Part shown: in pieces, positions 1 through 7,726 of the stretch
Numbering within the stretch: position 1 is the first letter of the stretch
Layout of the letters: each line of letters starts with the position of its first letter
Source of the DNA: Kosmotogaceae bacterium UBA1373
Lineage (GTDB): Bacteria > Thermotogota > Thermotogae > Petrotogales > Kosmotogaceae
Direction: 5' to 3'
Assembly (NCBI GenBank): GCA_002305955.1
Contig: DBRH01000083.1
Span: forward strand, 47,814-66,635
DNA length: 18,822 nt
The notes under the pieces: generated by a model
What the model was told of the DNA's origin: nothing
Database searches by the model: none
What the model saw: only the letters and a program-made list of their open reading frames with translations
Position numbers and translations under genes: made by a program

Positions 1-356
1 AAAGCCTCCGCACGACCAAGAATTATGCAGCTGACCACGATCAGTGGAATGAACAGTCCCAGCGTCTTCCAGAGATCGTAAATGAAGCCGTGCATAAGCA
101 AATCGATTATTGTGACGAACGACGCTATTATAACGATATACGCAGGTATTCTGATCTTGTCTGGAATGAATTTCCGCACCAGCGATATTGTTATGTTGGA
201 CATCGCCAGTACGGCTGTAGTTGCCAGTCCCATGCCCAGGCCGTTTTCGGCGCTGGTTGTGGTTGCCAGCGTCGGGCACATGCTAAGAACTTGAGCGAAA
301 ATCGGATTCTGTTTGAAAAACCCATTGGTCAGTATCGTAAATTTCGATTCGGCCAT
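1..356 (-). CDS. rnfE: Rnf complex subunit RnfE, N-terminal part (runs off left edge)
   Basis: Membrane subunit of the Rnf complex, which couples electron flow between reduced ferredoxin and NAD+ to ion pumping. I translated 118 codons from the ATG at 356 by hand. The family hallmarks are the CPTLA segment (C27), a run of TTSAENGLGMG shortly after it, and the CIILGRAEA segment (C110) at the edge. In RnfA/RnfE and the related NqrD/NqrE, such paired Cys residues lie in the membrane and bind an iron-sulfur centre; assigning that role to C27 and C110 is inference. At least three hydrophobic segments are visible. The ATG overlaps the TAA stop of rnfG by one base (TAATG), so translation is probably coupled. 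The rest of rnfE, and probably rnfA and rnfB, would lie left of the window. Confidence 0.93.
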   Translation of the reverse strand, partial: MAESKFTILTNGFFKQNPIFAQVLSMCPTLATTTSAENGLGMGLATTAVLAMSNITISLVRKFIPDKIRIPAYIVIIASFVTIIDLLMHGFIYDLWKTLGLFIPLIVVSCIILGRAEA

Positions 357-1078
357 TACTTCACACCTGCCTTCTTCAGGAACTGATACATCGTGTTGAT
401 CGATACGGTGACGGCCCTCGGAGTTATCGTCGCGCCGGTCATCACGTCCGTAACCGTAACAATTCCTTCGGTCTCTCTTTTCAGATCGATCTCCTCGCCG
501 ATTGGAGTGACACCCGCGTCTTTGTTGACTTTCAGCTCTCTCTCCAGGCCGGAAGGTTCCACCGGATAGAATCTCTTTTGAATATCGGAATTGGCTATGT
601 TCGCTCCCAGACCGGGCGTCTCCTGCGAATATTCGAGAACCTTTATTCCATTCAACTTCAATCCGGTGCCGGTAGAAATGAATGACGCCATCGTTTTGAC
701 ATCTCCGCCGTACCCCACAGCACTTGCGATGGCTATATAGATCTCCCTCCCATCGTCGGATGTGAACCTGTAAACGGGATTGTCTACCTTTCCCCTTCCG
801 TTGTCGCTTCTGTATATTATCCCGTCTTCAACTTGAAAACCCGAAGGAGACCACTCGAATTTGGCAAGATCGCCCGCGGTTGAAGGAATCCTTTCATCGC
901 TCACCAATGATCCGCCACTGGTAGAATCCTTCAAAACGCTTCTTATTGCCAGTAATTTCGCTCCAAGTTCGGCGTTCGCGATGGGCTCCTTGACGATCGA
1001 ATAGACCGCAGAAAGGGCGAAAGCTGCTATTACTGTAATTATCATCAGTGTGATTCCAGTTTTGAAATAATCACGCAT
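356..1078 (-). CDS. rnfG: Rnf complex subunit RnfG, covalent-FMN protein
   Basis: 240 residues. One N-terminal membrane helix (about residues 8-30) is followed by an extracytoplasmic FMN-binding domain. The flavinylation motif is TGAT at 204-207, so FMN should be attached through a phosphoester bond to Thr207. The ETPGLG segment at 153-158 is also typical of RnfG/NqrC. In the family this subunit passes electrons along the outer face of the complex. Modification would need an ApbE flavin transferase, which is not in this window. The start ATG at 1078 lies 8 bases inside the end of rnfD and is preceded by an AAGGTGA ribosome site. Length and domain order are normal. Confidence 0.93.
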   Translation of the reverse strand: MRDYFKTGITLMIITVIAAFALSAVYSIVKEPIANAELGAKLLAIRSVLKDSTSGGSLVSDERIPSTAGDLAKFEWSPSGFQVEDGIIYRSDNGRGKVDNPVYRFTSDDGREIYIAIASAVGYGGDVKTMASFISTGTGLKLNGIKVLEYSQETPGLGANIANSDIQKRFYPVEPSGLERELKVNKDAGVTPIGEEIDLKRETEGIVTVTDVMTGATITPRAVTVSINTMYQFLKKAGVK

Positions 1079-2012
1079 TGGACTTCACCTTCCCGAAGAT
1101 CTTTGGCTTGGAAACCATATCTATCAGGGGTACGAAGGCGTTCATGACCAGAATCGCGAAGGAGACGCCTTCGGGATATCCGCCGAAGAATCTGATCACC
1201 ATTGTGATGACTCCACATCCCACTCCGAATATCAAGTGTCCCTTGATTGACATAGGGCTTGTCACCATATCGGTAGCCATGAAGAGCGCTCCAAGCATAA
1301 GTCCGCCTCCAAGTATGTGATACAGTGGCGATCCGAAAGCCGGATTGACTCCGTTGAAGATCGCGGCCATAAGGGCCACAGTACCTATGTAAGCAACCGG
1401 TATCACCGGAGAGACTCTTCTGCGAAGCAACAGCCAGCCAAATCCCAGTAGCAGCAGAAGAGCGCTGATTTCGCCCAGAGAACCGGGAATGGTTCCGAGG
1501 AACATCTCCTGTAGTGAAAAGATCCTTGACGAACCCTCTTTGAGGATCGCCATTGGCGTCGCGCTGGTCTGGAGATCGAAGGGGCTGAACCAGCTTGTCA
1601 TCTGAACGGGGAAGGATATCAAAAGAAAGACCCTGCCCACTAGAGCGGGGTTGAAGAAGTTCTTCCCAAGTCCTCCGAATACTGCCTTGGCGATCGCTAT
1701 GGATACGAAGACTCCGATGAGGGCCTGCCACCACTCCACAGCCAGAGAGAGGTTCAGGGCCAGAAGGAGACCGGTTACGGAGCCGCTCAGGTCCGGTCTG
1801 AAACTCTTTTTGTTTCTCAAGAAGCGGATAATGAAGAAATCGAGTGCTTCGGCCCCTGCGGTACAGACCAGAATCAGCACCAGGGCCTTGATTCCGAAAG
1901 TAACTACTGCCCAGATTGCAGCGGGAGTGAGCGCTATCAGGACATCCAGCATTATGCTTCTTACACTGTTGCCCGACCTCAGGTGAGGCGCGGCCGTCAT
2001 TGTCAACTTCAC
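1071..2012 (-). CDS. rnfD: Rnf complex subunit RnfD, membrane flavoprotein
   Basis: 313 residues, a polytopic membrane protein of the RnfD/NqrB family. The N-terminal segment APHLRSG at 8-14 is typical. The motif TSATPM at 149-154 matches the covalent flavin site of the family, with Thr152 as the expected attachment residue. The late motif TDMVTSP near 247-252 is also typical. I chose the GTG at 2012 because GGAGG sits nine bases upstream and the resulting N-terminus fits the family. The ATG at 2000 would leave that site about 21 bases away. The open frame continues upstream to 2231, but there it only shadows rnfC. The GTG overlaps the rnfC stop as GTGA, so the two are probably translationally coupled. 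Confidence 0.92.
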   Translation of the reverse strand: MKLTMTAAPHLRSGNSVRSIMLDVLIALTPAAIWAVVTFGIKALVLILVCTAGAEALDFFIIRFLRNKKSFRPDLSGSVTGLLLALNLSLAVEWWQALIGVFVSIAIAKAVFGGLGKNFFNPALVGRVFLLISFPVQMTSWFSPFDLQTSATPMAILKEGSSRIFSLQEMFLGTIPGSLGEISALLLLLGFGWLLLRRRVSPVIPVAYIGTVALMAAIFNGVNPAFGSPLYHILGGGLMLGALFMATDMVTSPMSIKGHLIFGVGCGVITMVIRFFGGYPEGVSFAILVMNAFVPLIDMVSKPKIFGKVKSNA

Positions 2013-3328
2013 TTTTTTGCCCCTCCCTTCAGACTGCGGTATATCTTTTTGTGCAACTTGAAGTTCTTCACCAGTTCGATTCTCGCCGGACAGATGTAAG
2101 AACAGCTCCCACATTCTATACAGTCCATCAAGCCGTTTTCGACGGCTATGTCGTACTGTCTTGCCGATCCGTAAAGGTTTAGAAGAAACGGCTGAAGCCC
2201 CATGGGGCAGACGAACGTACAGTTGCCGCACCTTATGCAGGGAAACTCTTCTTCGGGCAGGGTATCTTTCATCAAAGTTATTCCCGATGTGCCTTTTACA
2301 ACAGGGACATCTATCTTTGGAACGGTCATTCCCATCATCGGACCGCCGAAGATTACTTTCGAAGTCTCTTCGTCGCTCCCTCCGGCGAAAGCTATCAATT
2401 CCTGCGCCATGGTTCCGATTCTGGCCACGAAGTTCGCGGGTGATTTTACGCCTTCGCCCGTGACGGTGATTCCTCTCTCGACAAGAGATCTGCCCTTTTC
2501 GACCGCTTCGTAAACCGCGTAGGCCGTTCCCACGTTATCGACGACCACGCCAACGTCCAGCGGAAGACCGCCCGAAGGGACCACTCTCTTCTCAAGCGCG
2601 AATATCAACTGCTTTTCCGCGCCTTGCGGATATTTGGTTATCAGTTTTCTGACTTCGATCCCAGTTCCTTTCACGGCTTCGCTCATCTTCGCTACAGCCT
2701 GCGGTTTATTATCCTCTATTCCTATAACGGCTCTCTGAACCCCCAGAGCCTTCATGATTGCCAGTGTTCCCCTTACGACACCATTGGCGCGTTCCAGCAT
2801 GTACCGGTAGTCTATAGTGAGGTAAGGCTCGCACTCGGCGCCGTTGATCACAAGCAGATCGATCTTCTTATCTTTTGGAGGCGAAAGCTTTACACTGGTT
2901 GGAAACATGGCTCCACCGAGACCGACGATTCCGGCCTGCTTTATTCTCTCTGTTATCTCTCCGGGCGAGAGCTTCTCGAAAGAAGTTTCGGGCCCCAGGA
3001 GTTCCCAATCATCTTCCGAGGTCCTCTCGATGACGATTGCATCATCGGGTTTAGACAGGGTGGGATGGTAGTATTTTCCAATTTCCTTTACCTCGCCCGT
3101 GAGTGGAGAATGGAGATTAGCGGAGATGAAACCGTTCGACTGGGCTATCAACTGACCGGTCTTAACTCTCTCTCCCGGACCGACGACGGGCTTTGCCGGA
3201 ACACCTGCATGATTTGCAAGAAAAACGTAGACTTTTTCTGGAAGCGGAAGGATTCTCAACGCAACATCTTTAGCCAGTTCCTTCCTCTCTGGCGGATGCA
3301 CGCCCCCTCTGAAGGTTGGCAACTTCAT
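2009..3328 (-). CDS. rnfC: Rnf complex subunit RnfC, NADH/FMN and 4Fe-4S protein
   Basis: 439 residues from the ATG at 3328, which follows GAGGTGA at good spacing. The frame stays open upstream to 3439, but that extension has no family similarity that I recognise. The N-terminus reads KLPTFRGGVHPPE, as in RnfC. A GGAMFPT segment at 138-144 and NGAECEPYL at 162-170 belong to the Nuo51-like NADH/FMN-binding fold. Two ferredoxin-type clusters are ligated by C364, C367, C370, C374 and C403, C406, C409, C413. RnfC is the peripheral cytoplasmic subunit that exchanges electrons with NAD(H). It is the first Rnf gene of this transcript and runs into rnfD with a four-base overlap. Confidence 0.95.
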   Translation of the reverse strand: MKLPTFRGGVHPPERKELAKDVALRILPLPEKVYVFLANHAGVPAKPVVGPGERVKTGQLIAQSNGFISANLHSPLTGEVKEIGKYYHPTLSKPDDAIVIERTSEDDWELLGPETSFEKLSPGEITERIKQAGIVGLGGAMFPTSVKLSPPKDKKIDLLVINGAECEPYLTIDYRYMLERANGVVRGTLAIMKALGVQRAVIGIEDNKPQAVAKMSEAVKGTGIEVRKLITKYPQGAEKQLIFALEKRVVPSGGLPLDVGVVVDNVGTAYAVYEAVEKGRSLVERGITVTGEGVKSPANFVARIGTMAQELIAFAGGSDEETSKVIFGGPMMGMTVPKIDVPVVKGTSGITLMKDTLPEEEFPCIRCGNCTFVCPMGLQPFLLNLYGSARQYDIAVENGLMDCIECGSCSYICPARIELVKNFKLHKKIYRSLKGGAKK

Positions 3329-3373
3329 CGTATCACCTCTCAACGGTTTTGGCAATGACTGACTTAGTTTTCG

Positions 3374-3403
3374 ATAATATCCCGCAAAAAAACATCTTTG
3401 CAG
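3374..3403 (-). promoter_or_regulatory. Weak candidate promoter for the rnf genes
   Basis: On the minus strand a TATTAT -10 box (3379 to 3374) has CTGCAA as a poor -35 at 18 bases. Transcription from it would begin near 3367 and give a leader of about 40 bases ending in the rnfC ribosome site. The -35 lies in the arm of the hairpin described at 3385-3418, so the two readings compete. The support is only a good -10 and its position. Confidence 0.25.
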
Positions 3404-3418
3404 CTCCCTGAAGCTGCA
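3385..3418 (-). promoter_or_regulatory. Hairpin followed by a T-run upstream of rnfC (second terminator or attenuator)
   Basis: A perfect 7-bp stem, TGCAGCT at 3399-3405 pairing with AGCTGCA at 3412-3418, encloses a 6-base loop. On the minus strand it is followed, after about six bases, by seven consecutive T (3392-3386). The gap between stem and T-run is larger than in a classic terminator. It could back up the stronger terminator at 3444-3475, or act as a leader attenuator if transcription starts further upstream. No leader peptide or known riboswitch was recognised. Confidence 0.35.
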
Positions 3419-3443
3419 GTCACGATTACCCGTAAACAATTCT

Positions 3444-3475
3444 TACAAACAAAAGGAGCGGATCGCTCCGCTCCT
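3444..3475 (-). terminator. Rho-independent terminator of the ndk-to-nucleotidase operon
   Basis: A perfect 9-bp stem (AGGAGCGGA at 3454-3462 with TCCGCTCCT at 3467-3475) has the tetraloop TCGC. On the minus strand it is followed by TTTTGTTTGT. It begins 34 bases after the TAA stop of the 5'-nucleotidase gene. It separates that operon from the rnf genes. Confidence 0.85.
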
Positions 3476-3508
3476 ATTATAGTACAATGTTCAGTTGCTG
3501 GGAAACGA

Positions 3509-4966
3509 TTACTTCACGCGATTGATCCTTCCGCTCTCCTGGTAAGATGTGATCGGGCTTATCTGGCCCACATACTCGACTACCACATCGGCGAGAACGA
3601 ATCCCGTATCGTAACCAGGGTGGTTGGCGAGGGCAGTATAGCCGTCTCCGCCGGAAGCCAGGTAGTTGTTTGTAGCAACCTTGTAGATCTTATCCATCAC
3701 AACCGGTTCTCCGTTAACGAGAACATCTTTGACGGTACCGTTTTCGATTGTGTAGCTGACACCGCTGACCTGTGGCATCGCTCCCTGGCCGGCCGCTATC
3801 GTGGCAGTGAATTCCAGGACCTTCATGAAGTCGGCACCGCTGATTTCGATAACGTACAGAGAGTTGCCGAACGGAAGAACGGTTAGAATATCGCGGTAAG
3901 TTATAGGACCGGCCGCTATCGAAGCTCTGATACCACCGGAGTTGCTTATCGCGATGTCGGCGCCGGACTTCCAGACCATGGCATCGCAAATAAGGTATCC
4001 GAGGTTCGTGTCCTGTGCCCTGACCACGTTTCTGTCACCTTCTAGCTTTATGGTCGTCTCGCCGACCACCACGTTCAGGGCCTCTCCGCCGGCCTTCTTG
4101 AAGTAATCGAGCACAGTGGCGACGGCGAAATCCGGAGCGATGGAGCTCTCTACTTTGATCGGTCTGAAGGAGACGAAAGTGATCGTTCCGTTGATCACTT
4201 CCAGATCCAATTTCCCAAGATATTTACTCCATTCGCCGGCCGATACTATCAATGTGCCGTTTATCACTTCCGGTCTCTCGTAGAAAGTGTGGCTGTGACC
4301 GTCCACGATCACGTCAATGCCATCGACGGCCGCCGCCAACTCCCAGGAATTCGGTCCGACCAGAACCGGGTTGCTACCCATATGTGTCAACGCTACGATT
4401 ATGTCGGCCTGGGCTTCGAGCTGGGGTATCAGTTCCTTAGCAACTTCGACTACTTCTTTCCACTCATAATCCTTTGCGTACAGATACTCGAGTATTTCAG
4501 TTTCCTGAGCTGTGAAACCGACTATCGCCACTTTGATTCCTCCGACTTCCTTGATTGTGTACTGTGTGAAGGCCGGTTTACCGTCTTTGTATATGTTGGC
4601 ACTCAGGAACGGGAAGGTAGCAAGATCCATCTGCTTGGCCAGAACGGTGGCGTCGTTGTCGAACTCGTGGTTTCCCAATGTCATGGCATCGAGCTTCATA
4701 AGGTTAAGGGCGACTATGTCTGGCGCGGCATCTTGAAGGTCGGATTCAGGTACGCCGGTGTTTATGTCTCCAGCATGTAAAAAGATAGTGTTCGGATTGG
4801 ACATCCTCGCCTGATTCACCAGGGTCGCGATGGCGGCGAGCCCGCCGAACTCTCCCTCGGGCCATATGTGGCCGTGGGTGTCGTTGATGTGGAGAATGGT
4901 GAGTCTCTGGGCGAGTGTAAAAATCGATAGTGTTACGATCAGAGCGATTAACAGAAACTTCTTCAT
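3509..4966 (-). CDS. Secreted 5'-nucleotidase / metallophosphoesterase (UshA family)
   Basis: 485 residues. A signal peptide (MKKF, then a hydrophobic core to about residue 18, with a likely cut after TLA) indicates export; no lipobox Cys is present. The N-terminal calcineurin-like domain carries the two-metal motifs NDTHGH at 28-33, GD at 66-67, GNHEFD at 98-103, TH at 194-195 and GHSH at 223-226. The C-terminal 5'-nucleotidase domain carries NSGGIR at 342-347, LPFGN at 364-368 and SGGDGY at 438-443, which form the nucleoside pocket in UshA-type enzymes. The likely reaction is hydrolysis of extracytoplasmic nucleotides or nucleotide sugars; the exact substrate cannot be read. The ATG follows a strong AAAGGAGG site and lies 13 bases after the preceding small gene. 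It is the last gene before a strong terminator. Confidence 0.9.
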   Translation of the reverse strand: MKKFLLIALIVTLSIFTLAQRLTILHINDTHGHIWPEGEFGGLAAIATLVNQARMSNPNTIFLHAGDINTGVPESDLQDAAPDIVALNLMKLDAMTLGNHEFDNDATVLAKQMDLATFPFLSANIYKDGKPAFTQYTIKEVGGIKVAIVGFTAQETEILEYLYAKDYEWKEVVEVAKELIPQLEAQADIIVALTHMGSNPVLVGPNSWELAAAVDGIDVIVDGHSHTFYERPEVINGTLIVSAGEWSKYLGKLDLEVINGTITFVSFRPIKVESSIAPDFAVATVLDYFKKAGGEALNVVVGETTIKLEGDRNVVRAQDTNLGYLICDAMVWKSGADIAISNSGGIRASIAAGPITYRDILTVLPFGNSLYVIEISGADFMKVLEFTATIAAGQGAMPQVSGVSYTIENGTVKDVLVNGEPVVMDKIYKVATNNYLASGGDGYTALANHPGYDTGFVLADVVVEYVGQISPITSYQESGRINRVK

Positions 4967-4979
4967 ATCGAACCTCCTT

Positions 4980-5330
4980 TTAAGAAATGTTGGTTATCTT
5001 TCCCACTTTCTCGAAATCAAAGGAATTGCTCCCCTCAGTAATATGGTAATGGATAATCTCGATTTCTGTTTTATCTGAGAAGACACTTCTCGAGCTTTTT
5101 TCGATTTTCAGGCCGTTCATTTCCACCTCTTCGAAGTCCGATAGGTAGATCGATTTCAGTGTGATTGCCAGCCTGAACTCCCACAAACACTCTCTGAAAG
5201 CACTGGTCGCGAGACTCAAGGGTGTCATCATGGACGTCATCGCTGCCGCCACAAACAGGAGCGCGATCAGCAGACCTAAAGAGAGAGAGCCATCATTCCT
5301 TCGCAGCGATCGTCTTTCCGCCCTGTACAT
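4980..5330 (-). CDS. Small single-helix membrane protein, possibly pilin-like
   Basis: 116 residues; I do not recognise the family. A basic head (RRSLRR) is followed by DG, then one long hydrophobic helix (about 15-38), then an amphipathic segment and a charged soluble tail ending in a beta-rich stretch. The outline (basic residues, Gly, hydrophobic helix) resembles a class III prepilin signal with Gly14 at -1. Glu is missing at position +5, where Gly19 stands, as can occur in minor pseudopilins of the GspK type. The only in-frame ATG before the helix is at 5330, giving a 38-base overlap with the 3' end of glgC; the ribosome site there is weak. The next gene starts 13 bases after its stop, so co-expression is likely. 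The tight spacing and protein-like composition argue for a real gene; the pilin idea is inference. Confidence 0.6.
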   Translation of the reverse strand: MYRAERRSLRRNDGSLSLGLLIALLFVAAAMTSMMTPLSLATSAFRECLWEFRLAITLKSIYLSDFEEVEMNGLKIEKSSRSVFSDKTEIEIIHYHITEGSNSFDFEKVGKITNIS

Positions 5331-6561
5331 CGCCCGAAAAATCTCCTTCCCTCACATGATTTGCGATCGCGCAGTTCTTCCCAATCTTTGTTCCGGCCGG
5401 GATGACGGCGTCGTATCCGACCACGACGATACCGGAATCGTATATACCCGGATGCGTTTCGTGGGGAACTTCCTCACCGTACCCCAGTACACAGTCGTCA
5501 TTTATCACCGAATTCTCGCCGATTATTGCCTTGTCGATAATCACGCCTTTACCTATCCTGGTGTTGGTCATTATCACGGAATTGCGAACGACCGAACCCT
5601 CGCCTATCTGCACACCCTGAAAGATCACCGAACTGTCTATACGTCCGTAGATCTCTGCTCCTTCGTTGATAAGAGAATTCCTGACCCTCGAACTCCTCCC
5701 GACGTAGGCCGGCAGGTATTCTTCGGTCTGCGTATAGAACCTCCAGGCCGGGTCGTGGAGGTTGAGGGGCGGAATCGGCCTGGTCAGCTCGATGTTGGAT
5801 TCCCAGAGAGCCTGGAGAGTTCCTACGTCTCTCCAGTAGCCTTCGAAAACGAAGGCGAAAAGCTTTCCAAGATCCCTGTCAACTGTTTCGGGTAGTATGT
5901 TTTTACCGAAATCGTTGCTGCTTTCCGGAGTCTGTTCGTCCTCTAGCAACCTTTCTTTGAGGAAACTCCAGTTGAAAACGTAGATGCCGAGCGAGGCTAG
6001 ATCCGATCGCGGCTTTTCCGGCTTTTCCTGGAAATCGATGATTCGGTTTTCAAAATCGGTGACCATCATGCCGAAGCGATGGGCCTCTGAAAGAGGTACG
6101 CGCATGCATGCCACGGTGCCGTCTGCACCTTTGGAGAGATGGTAGTCTATCATTTCGTTATAATCCATGGAGTAAATGTGATCGCCGGAGAGAACGACCA
6201 CTATTTCGGGGCTGTAAGCATCAATATAGTCGATGTTTTGATAGACCGCGTTTGCCGTCCCCTTGTACCAGTTAGAATCGTCCTGCGCCACGTAAGGTGG
6301 AAGAATCACCACCCCGCCGTCTTTTCTGTCGAGATCCCAGGGCCTTCCTATACCTATATGCCTCGAAAGAACGTGCGGTCTGTACTGTGTGAGCACTCCG
6401 ACGGTGTAAATACCCGAGTTGACGCAGTTACTGAGCGCAAAATCGATTATTCTGTACTTTCCGCCGAAAGGAACGGCCGGTTTGGCGATCTCGTCTGTTA
6501 GAATACCGAGTCTGGTACCCTGGCCGCCAGCCAGTATTAAAGCAACCACTTTTTTCGCCAT
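5293..6561 (-). CDS. glgC: Glucose-1-phosphate adenylyltransferase GlgC
   Basis: 422 residues, usual for the family. It makes ADP-glucose from ATP and glucose 1-phosphate, the committed step of bacterial glycogen synthesis, in the cytoplasm. The nucleotidyltransferase domain has the loop GGQGTRL at 12-18, the AKPAVPFGGKYR segment with Lys27, GDHIY at 126-130 with catalytic Asp127, and EKP at 179-181. The C-terminal third (from about 285) shows the hexapeptide-like pattern of a left-handed beta helix (for example GEGSVVRNSVI, IGKGVIIDKAI). The ATG follows GAGGTGA. The gene starts 16 bases after glgD, its presumed partner. This copy keeps all the catalytic residues that glgD has lost, so it should be the active subunit. 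Confidence 0.96.
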   Translation of the reverse strand: MAKKVVALILAGGQGTRLGILTDEIAKPAVPFGGKYRIIDFALSNCVNSGIYTVGVLTQYRPHVLSRHIGIGRPWDLDRKDGGVVILPPYVAQDDSNWYKGTANAVYQNIDYIDAYSPEIVVVLSGDHIYSMDYNEMIDYHLSKGADGTVACMRVPLSEAHRFGMMVTDFENRIIDFQEKPEKPRSDLASLGIYVFNWSFLKERLLEDEQTPESSNDFGKNILPETVDRDLGKLFAFVFEGYWRDVGTLQALWESNIELTRPIPPLNLHDPAWRFYTQTEEYLPAYVGRSSRVRNSLINEGAEIYGRIDSSVIFQGVQIGEGSVVRNSVIMTNTRIGKGVIIDKAIIGENSVINDDCVLGYGEEVPHETHPGIYDSGIVVVGYDAVIPAGTKIGKNCAIANHVREGDFSGDVQGGKTIAAKE

Positions 6562-6577
6562 ATTATCACCTCAAACC

Positions 6578-7705
6578 CTATATAACGCCGTGTTTCTCGA
6601 TCACTGTGGGATCGGACTGCTCGCCTACGAAACTCTTCCCCGATCTGACTGTGCAGTACTTGTCCAGTATAACGTTCTCCACATAAGCCCCTTCTTCGAC
6701 GATACAGCCCTCCAGAAGTACTGAACCTTTCACCGTGGCACCTGCCAGAACCCGTGTATCCCTGAAAAGCACGGAATCTTCTAGCTTTCCACCGACCACG
6801 CATCCGTCGGCGATAACGGAGTTGCTAATAAAGGCCGTACCGGTTATCTTTGGCGGCGGAAGATCCTTCAGCTTCGTGAAGACTCTCCCATGCTCGTAGA
6901 AAAGCTCACGTCTGATTTCGGGGTTGAGAATATCGAGATTGGTGCGGTAATAACAGCTCTTGCTCTGCTTTATGTCTCGCCAGTAACCGTTGTACCTGTA
7001 TTCTCTCACGTTTAGGGAGCCAAGGTTGGGAATTATCACTCCTTTCACCAGCTCATTCTCCCCGTTGGGCACGGTCGAGTAGAGGAGTTCGCGAAGCAGG
7101 AACTTGTTCATGAAATAGACTCCCAGAGCCACGCAGTTGGAGCCTCCGAGGTCTTCGAGCGGTCCTTCCCTCTCGATCCACTCGACAACTCTGCCGTCCT
7201 TGCATTTCAGGAGAGATACATTTCCGAAATTGTAATTCTCGATATTGCTCGCCGTCAGGGCAGTGATGTCGGAACCGGTCTCGAGGTGGTAGCGGAAGAT
7301 TTCGCTGAGATCGGCTTTGAAGATATGGTCGCCAGAACCTATCATCACATAATCTTCGTTACCCCTCCTCAGTATGTTGATGTTCTGGAATATAGCGTCG
7401 GCCGTTCCTTTGTAACCCATGGACGGGTTGTATGGGGAATAGTAAGGTTGCAGGATGAAGAGACCACCCTGTTTTCTATCAAGATCCCATTCCTTGCCAG
7501 AACCTATGTGATCCATAAGGCTTCTGGGGCTGTACTGAGTTATTATTCCAACTTTTGAAATTCCAGCATTTACCATGTTGCTGAGAGTGAAGTCGATAGA
7601 GCGATATTTACCGAACACTGGCAGGGCAGCACTCGTCCGAACCTGTGTCAGCGGTCCCAAGTATTCACCCCTGCCGCCTGCTAAGATTATCCCGAGTACC
7701 TTCAT
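6578..7705 (-). CDS. glgD: GlgD, probably non-catalytic ADP-glucose pyrophosphorylase subunit
   Basis: 375 residues, with the same two-domain plan as glgC but shorter. The fold markers are present (LAGGRG, FGKYRSIDF at 31-39, SGDHIF at 124-129). Key positions differ: the GTRL of the nucleotide loop is GEYL (13-16), the Lys equivalent to GlgC Lys27 is Ser25, and the EKP motif is ERE (178-180). The Asp of the GDH motif (126) is kept. In Bacillus-type systems GlgD forms a heterotetramer with GlgC and raises its activity without being a good catalyst; the same role is inferred here. The ATG at 7705 follows GGTGAGA. The gene sits directly upstream of glgC. Confidence 0.93.
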   Translation of the reverse strand: MKVLGIILAGGRGEYLGPLTQVRTSAALPVFGKYRSIDFTLSNMVNAGISKVGIITQYSPRSLMDHIGSGKEWDLDRKQGGLFILQPYYSPYNPSMGYKGTADAIFQNINILRRGNEDYVMIGSGDHIFKADLSEIFRYHLETGSDITALTASNIENYNFGNVSLLKCKDGRVVEWIEREGPLEDLGGSNCVALGVYFMNKFLLRELLYSTVPNGENELVKGVIIPNLGSLNVREYRYNGYWRDIKQSKSCYYRTNLDILNPEIRRELFYEHGRVFTKLKDLPPPKITGTAFISNSVIADGCVVGGKLEDSVLFRDTRVLAGATVKGSVLLEGCIVEEGAYVENVILDKYCTVRSGKSFVGEQSDPTVIEKHGVI

Positions 7706-7726
7706 TCTCTCACCACGCGCCCTTAT

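Noticed and set aside
1045..1734. 229-residue minus-strand frame overlapping rnfD
   Set aside because: Low-complexity Arg/Ser-rich translation typical of an off-frame shadow of rnfD.
2012..2231. N-terminal extension of RnfD to the ATG at 2231
   Set aside because: It lies fully inside rnfC in another frame, and its residues do not look like a membrane-protein start; GTG at 2012 has a good ribosome site.
2624..3358. 244-residue plus-strand frame antisense to rnfC
   Set aside because: It lies opposite a clear RnfC and has no recognisable domain or ribosome site.
3329..3439. N-terminal extension of RnfC by 37 residues
   Set aside because: RnfC proteins begin near KLPTFRGG; the extension crosses the intergenic hairpin, and the ATG at 3328 has GAGGTGA upstream.
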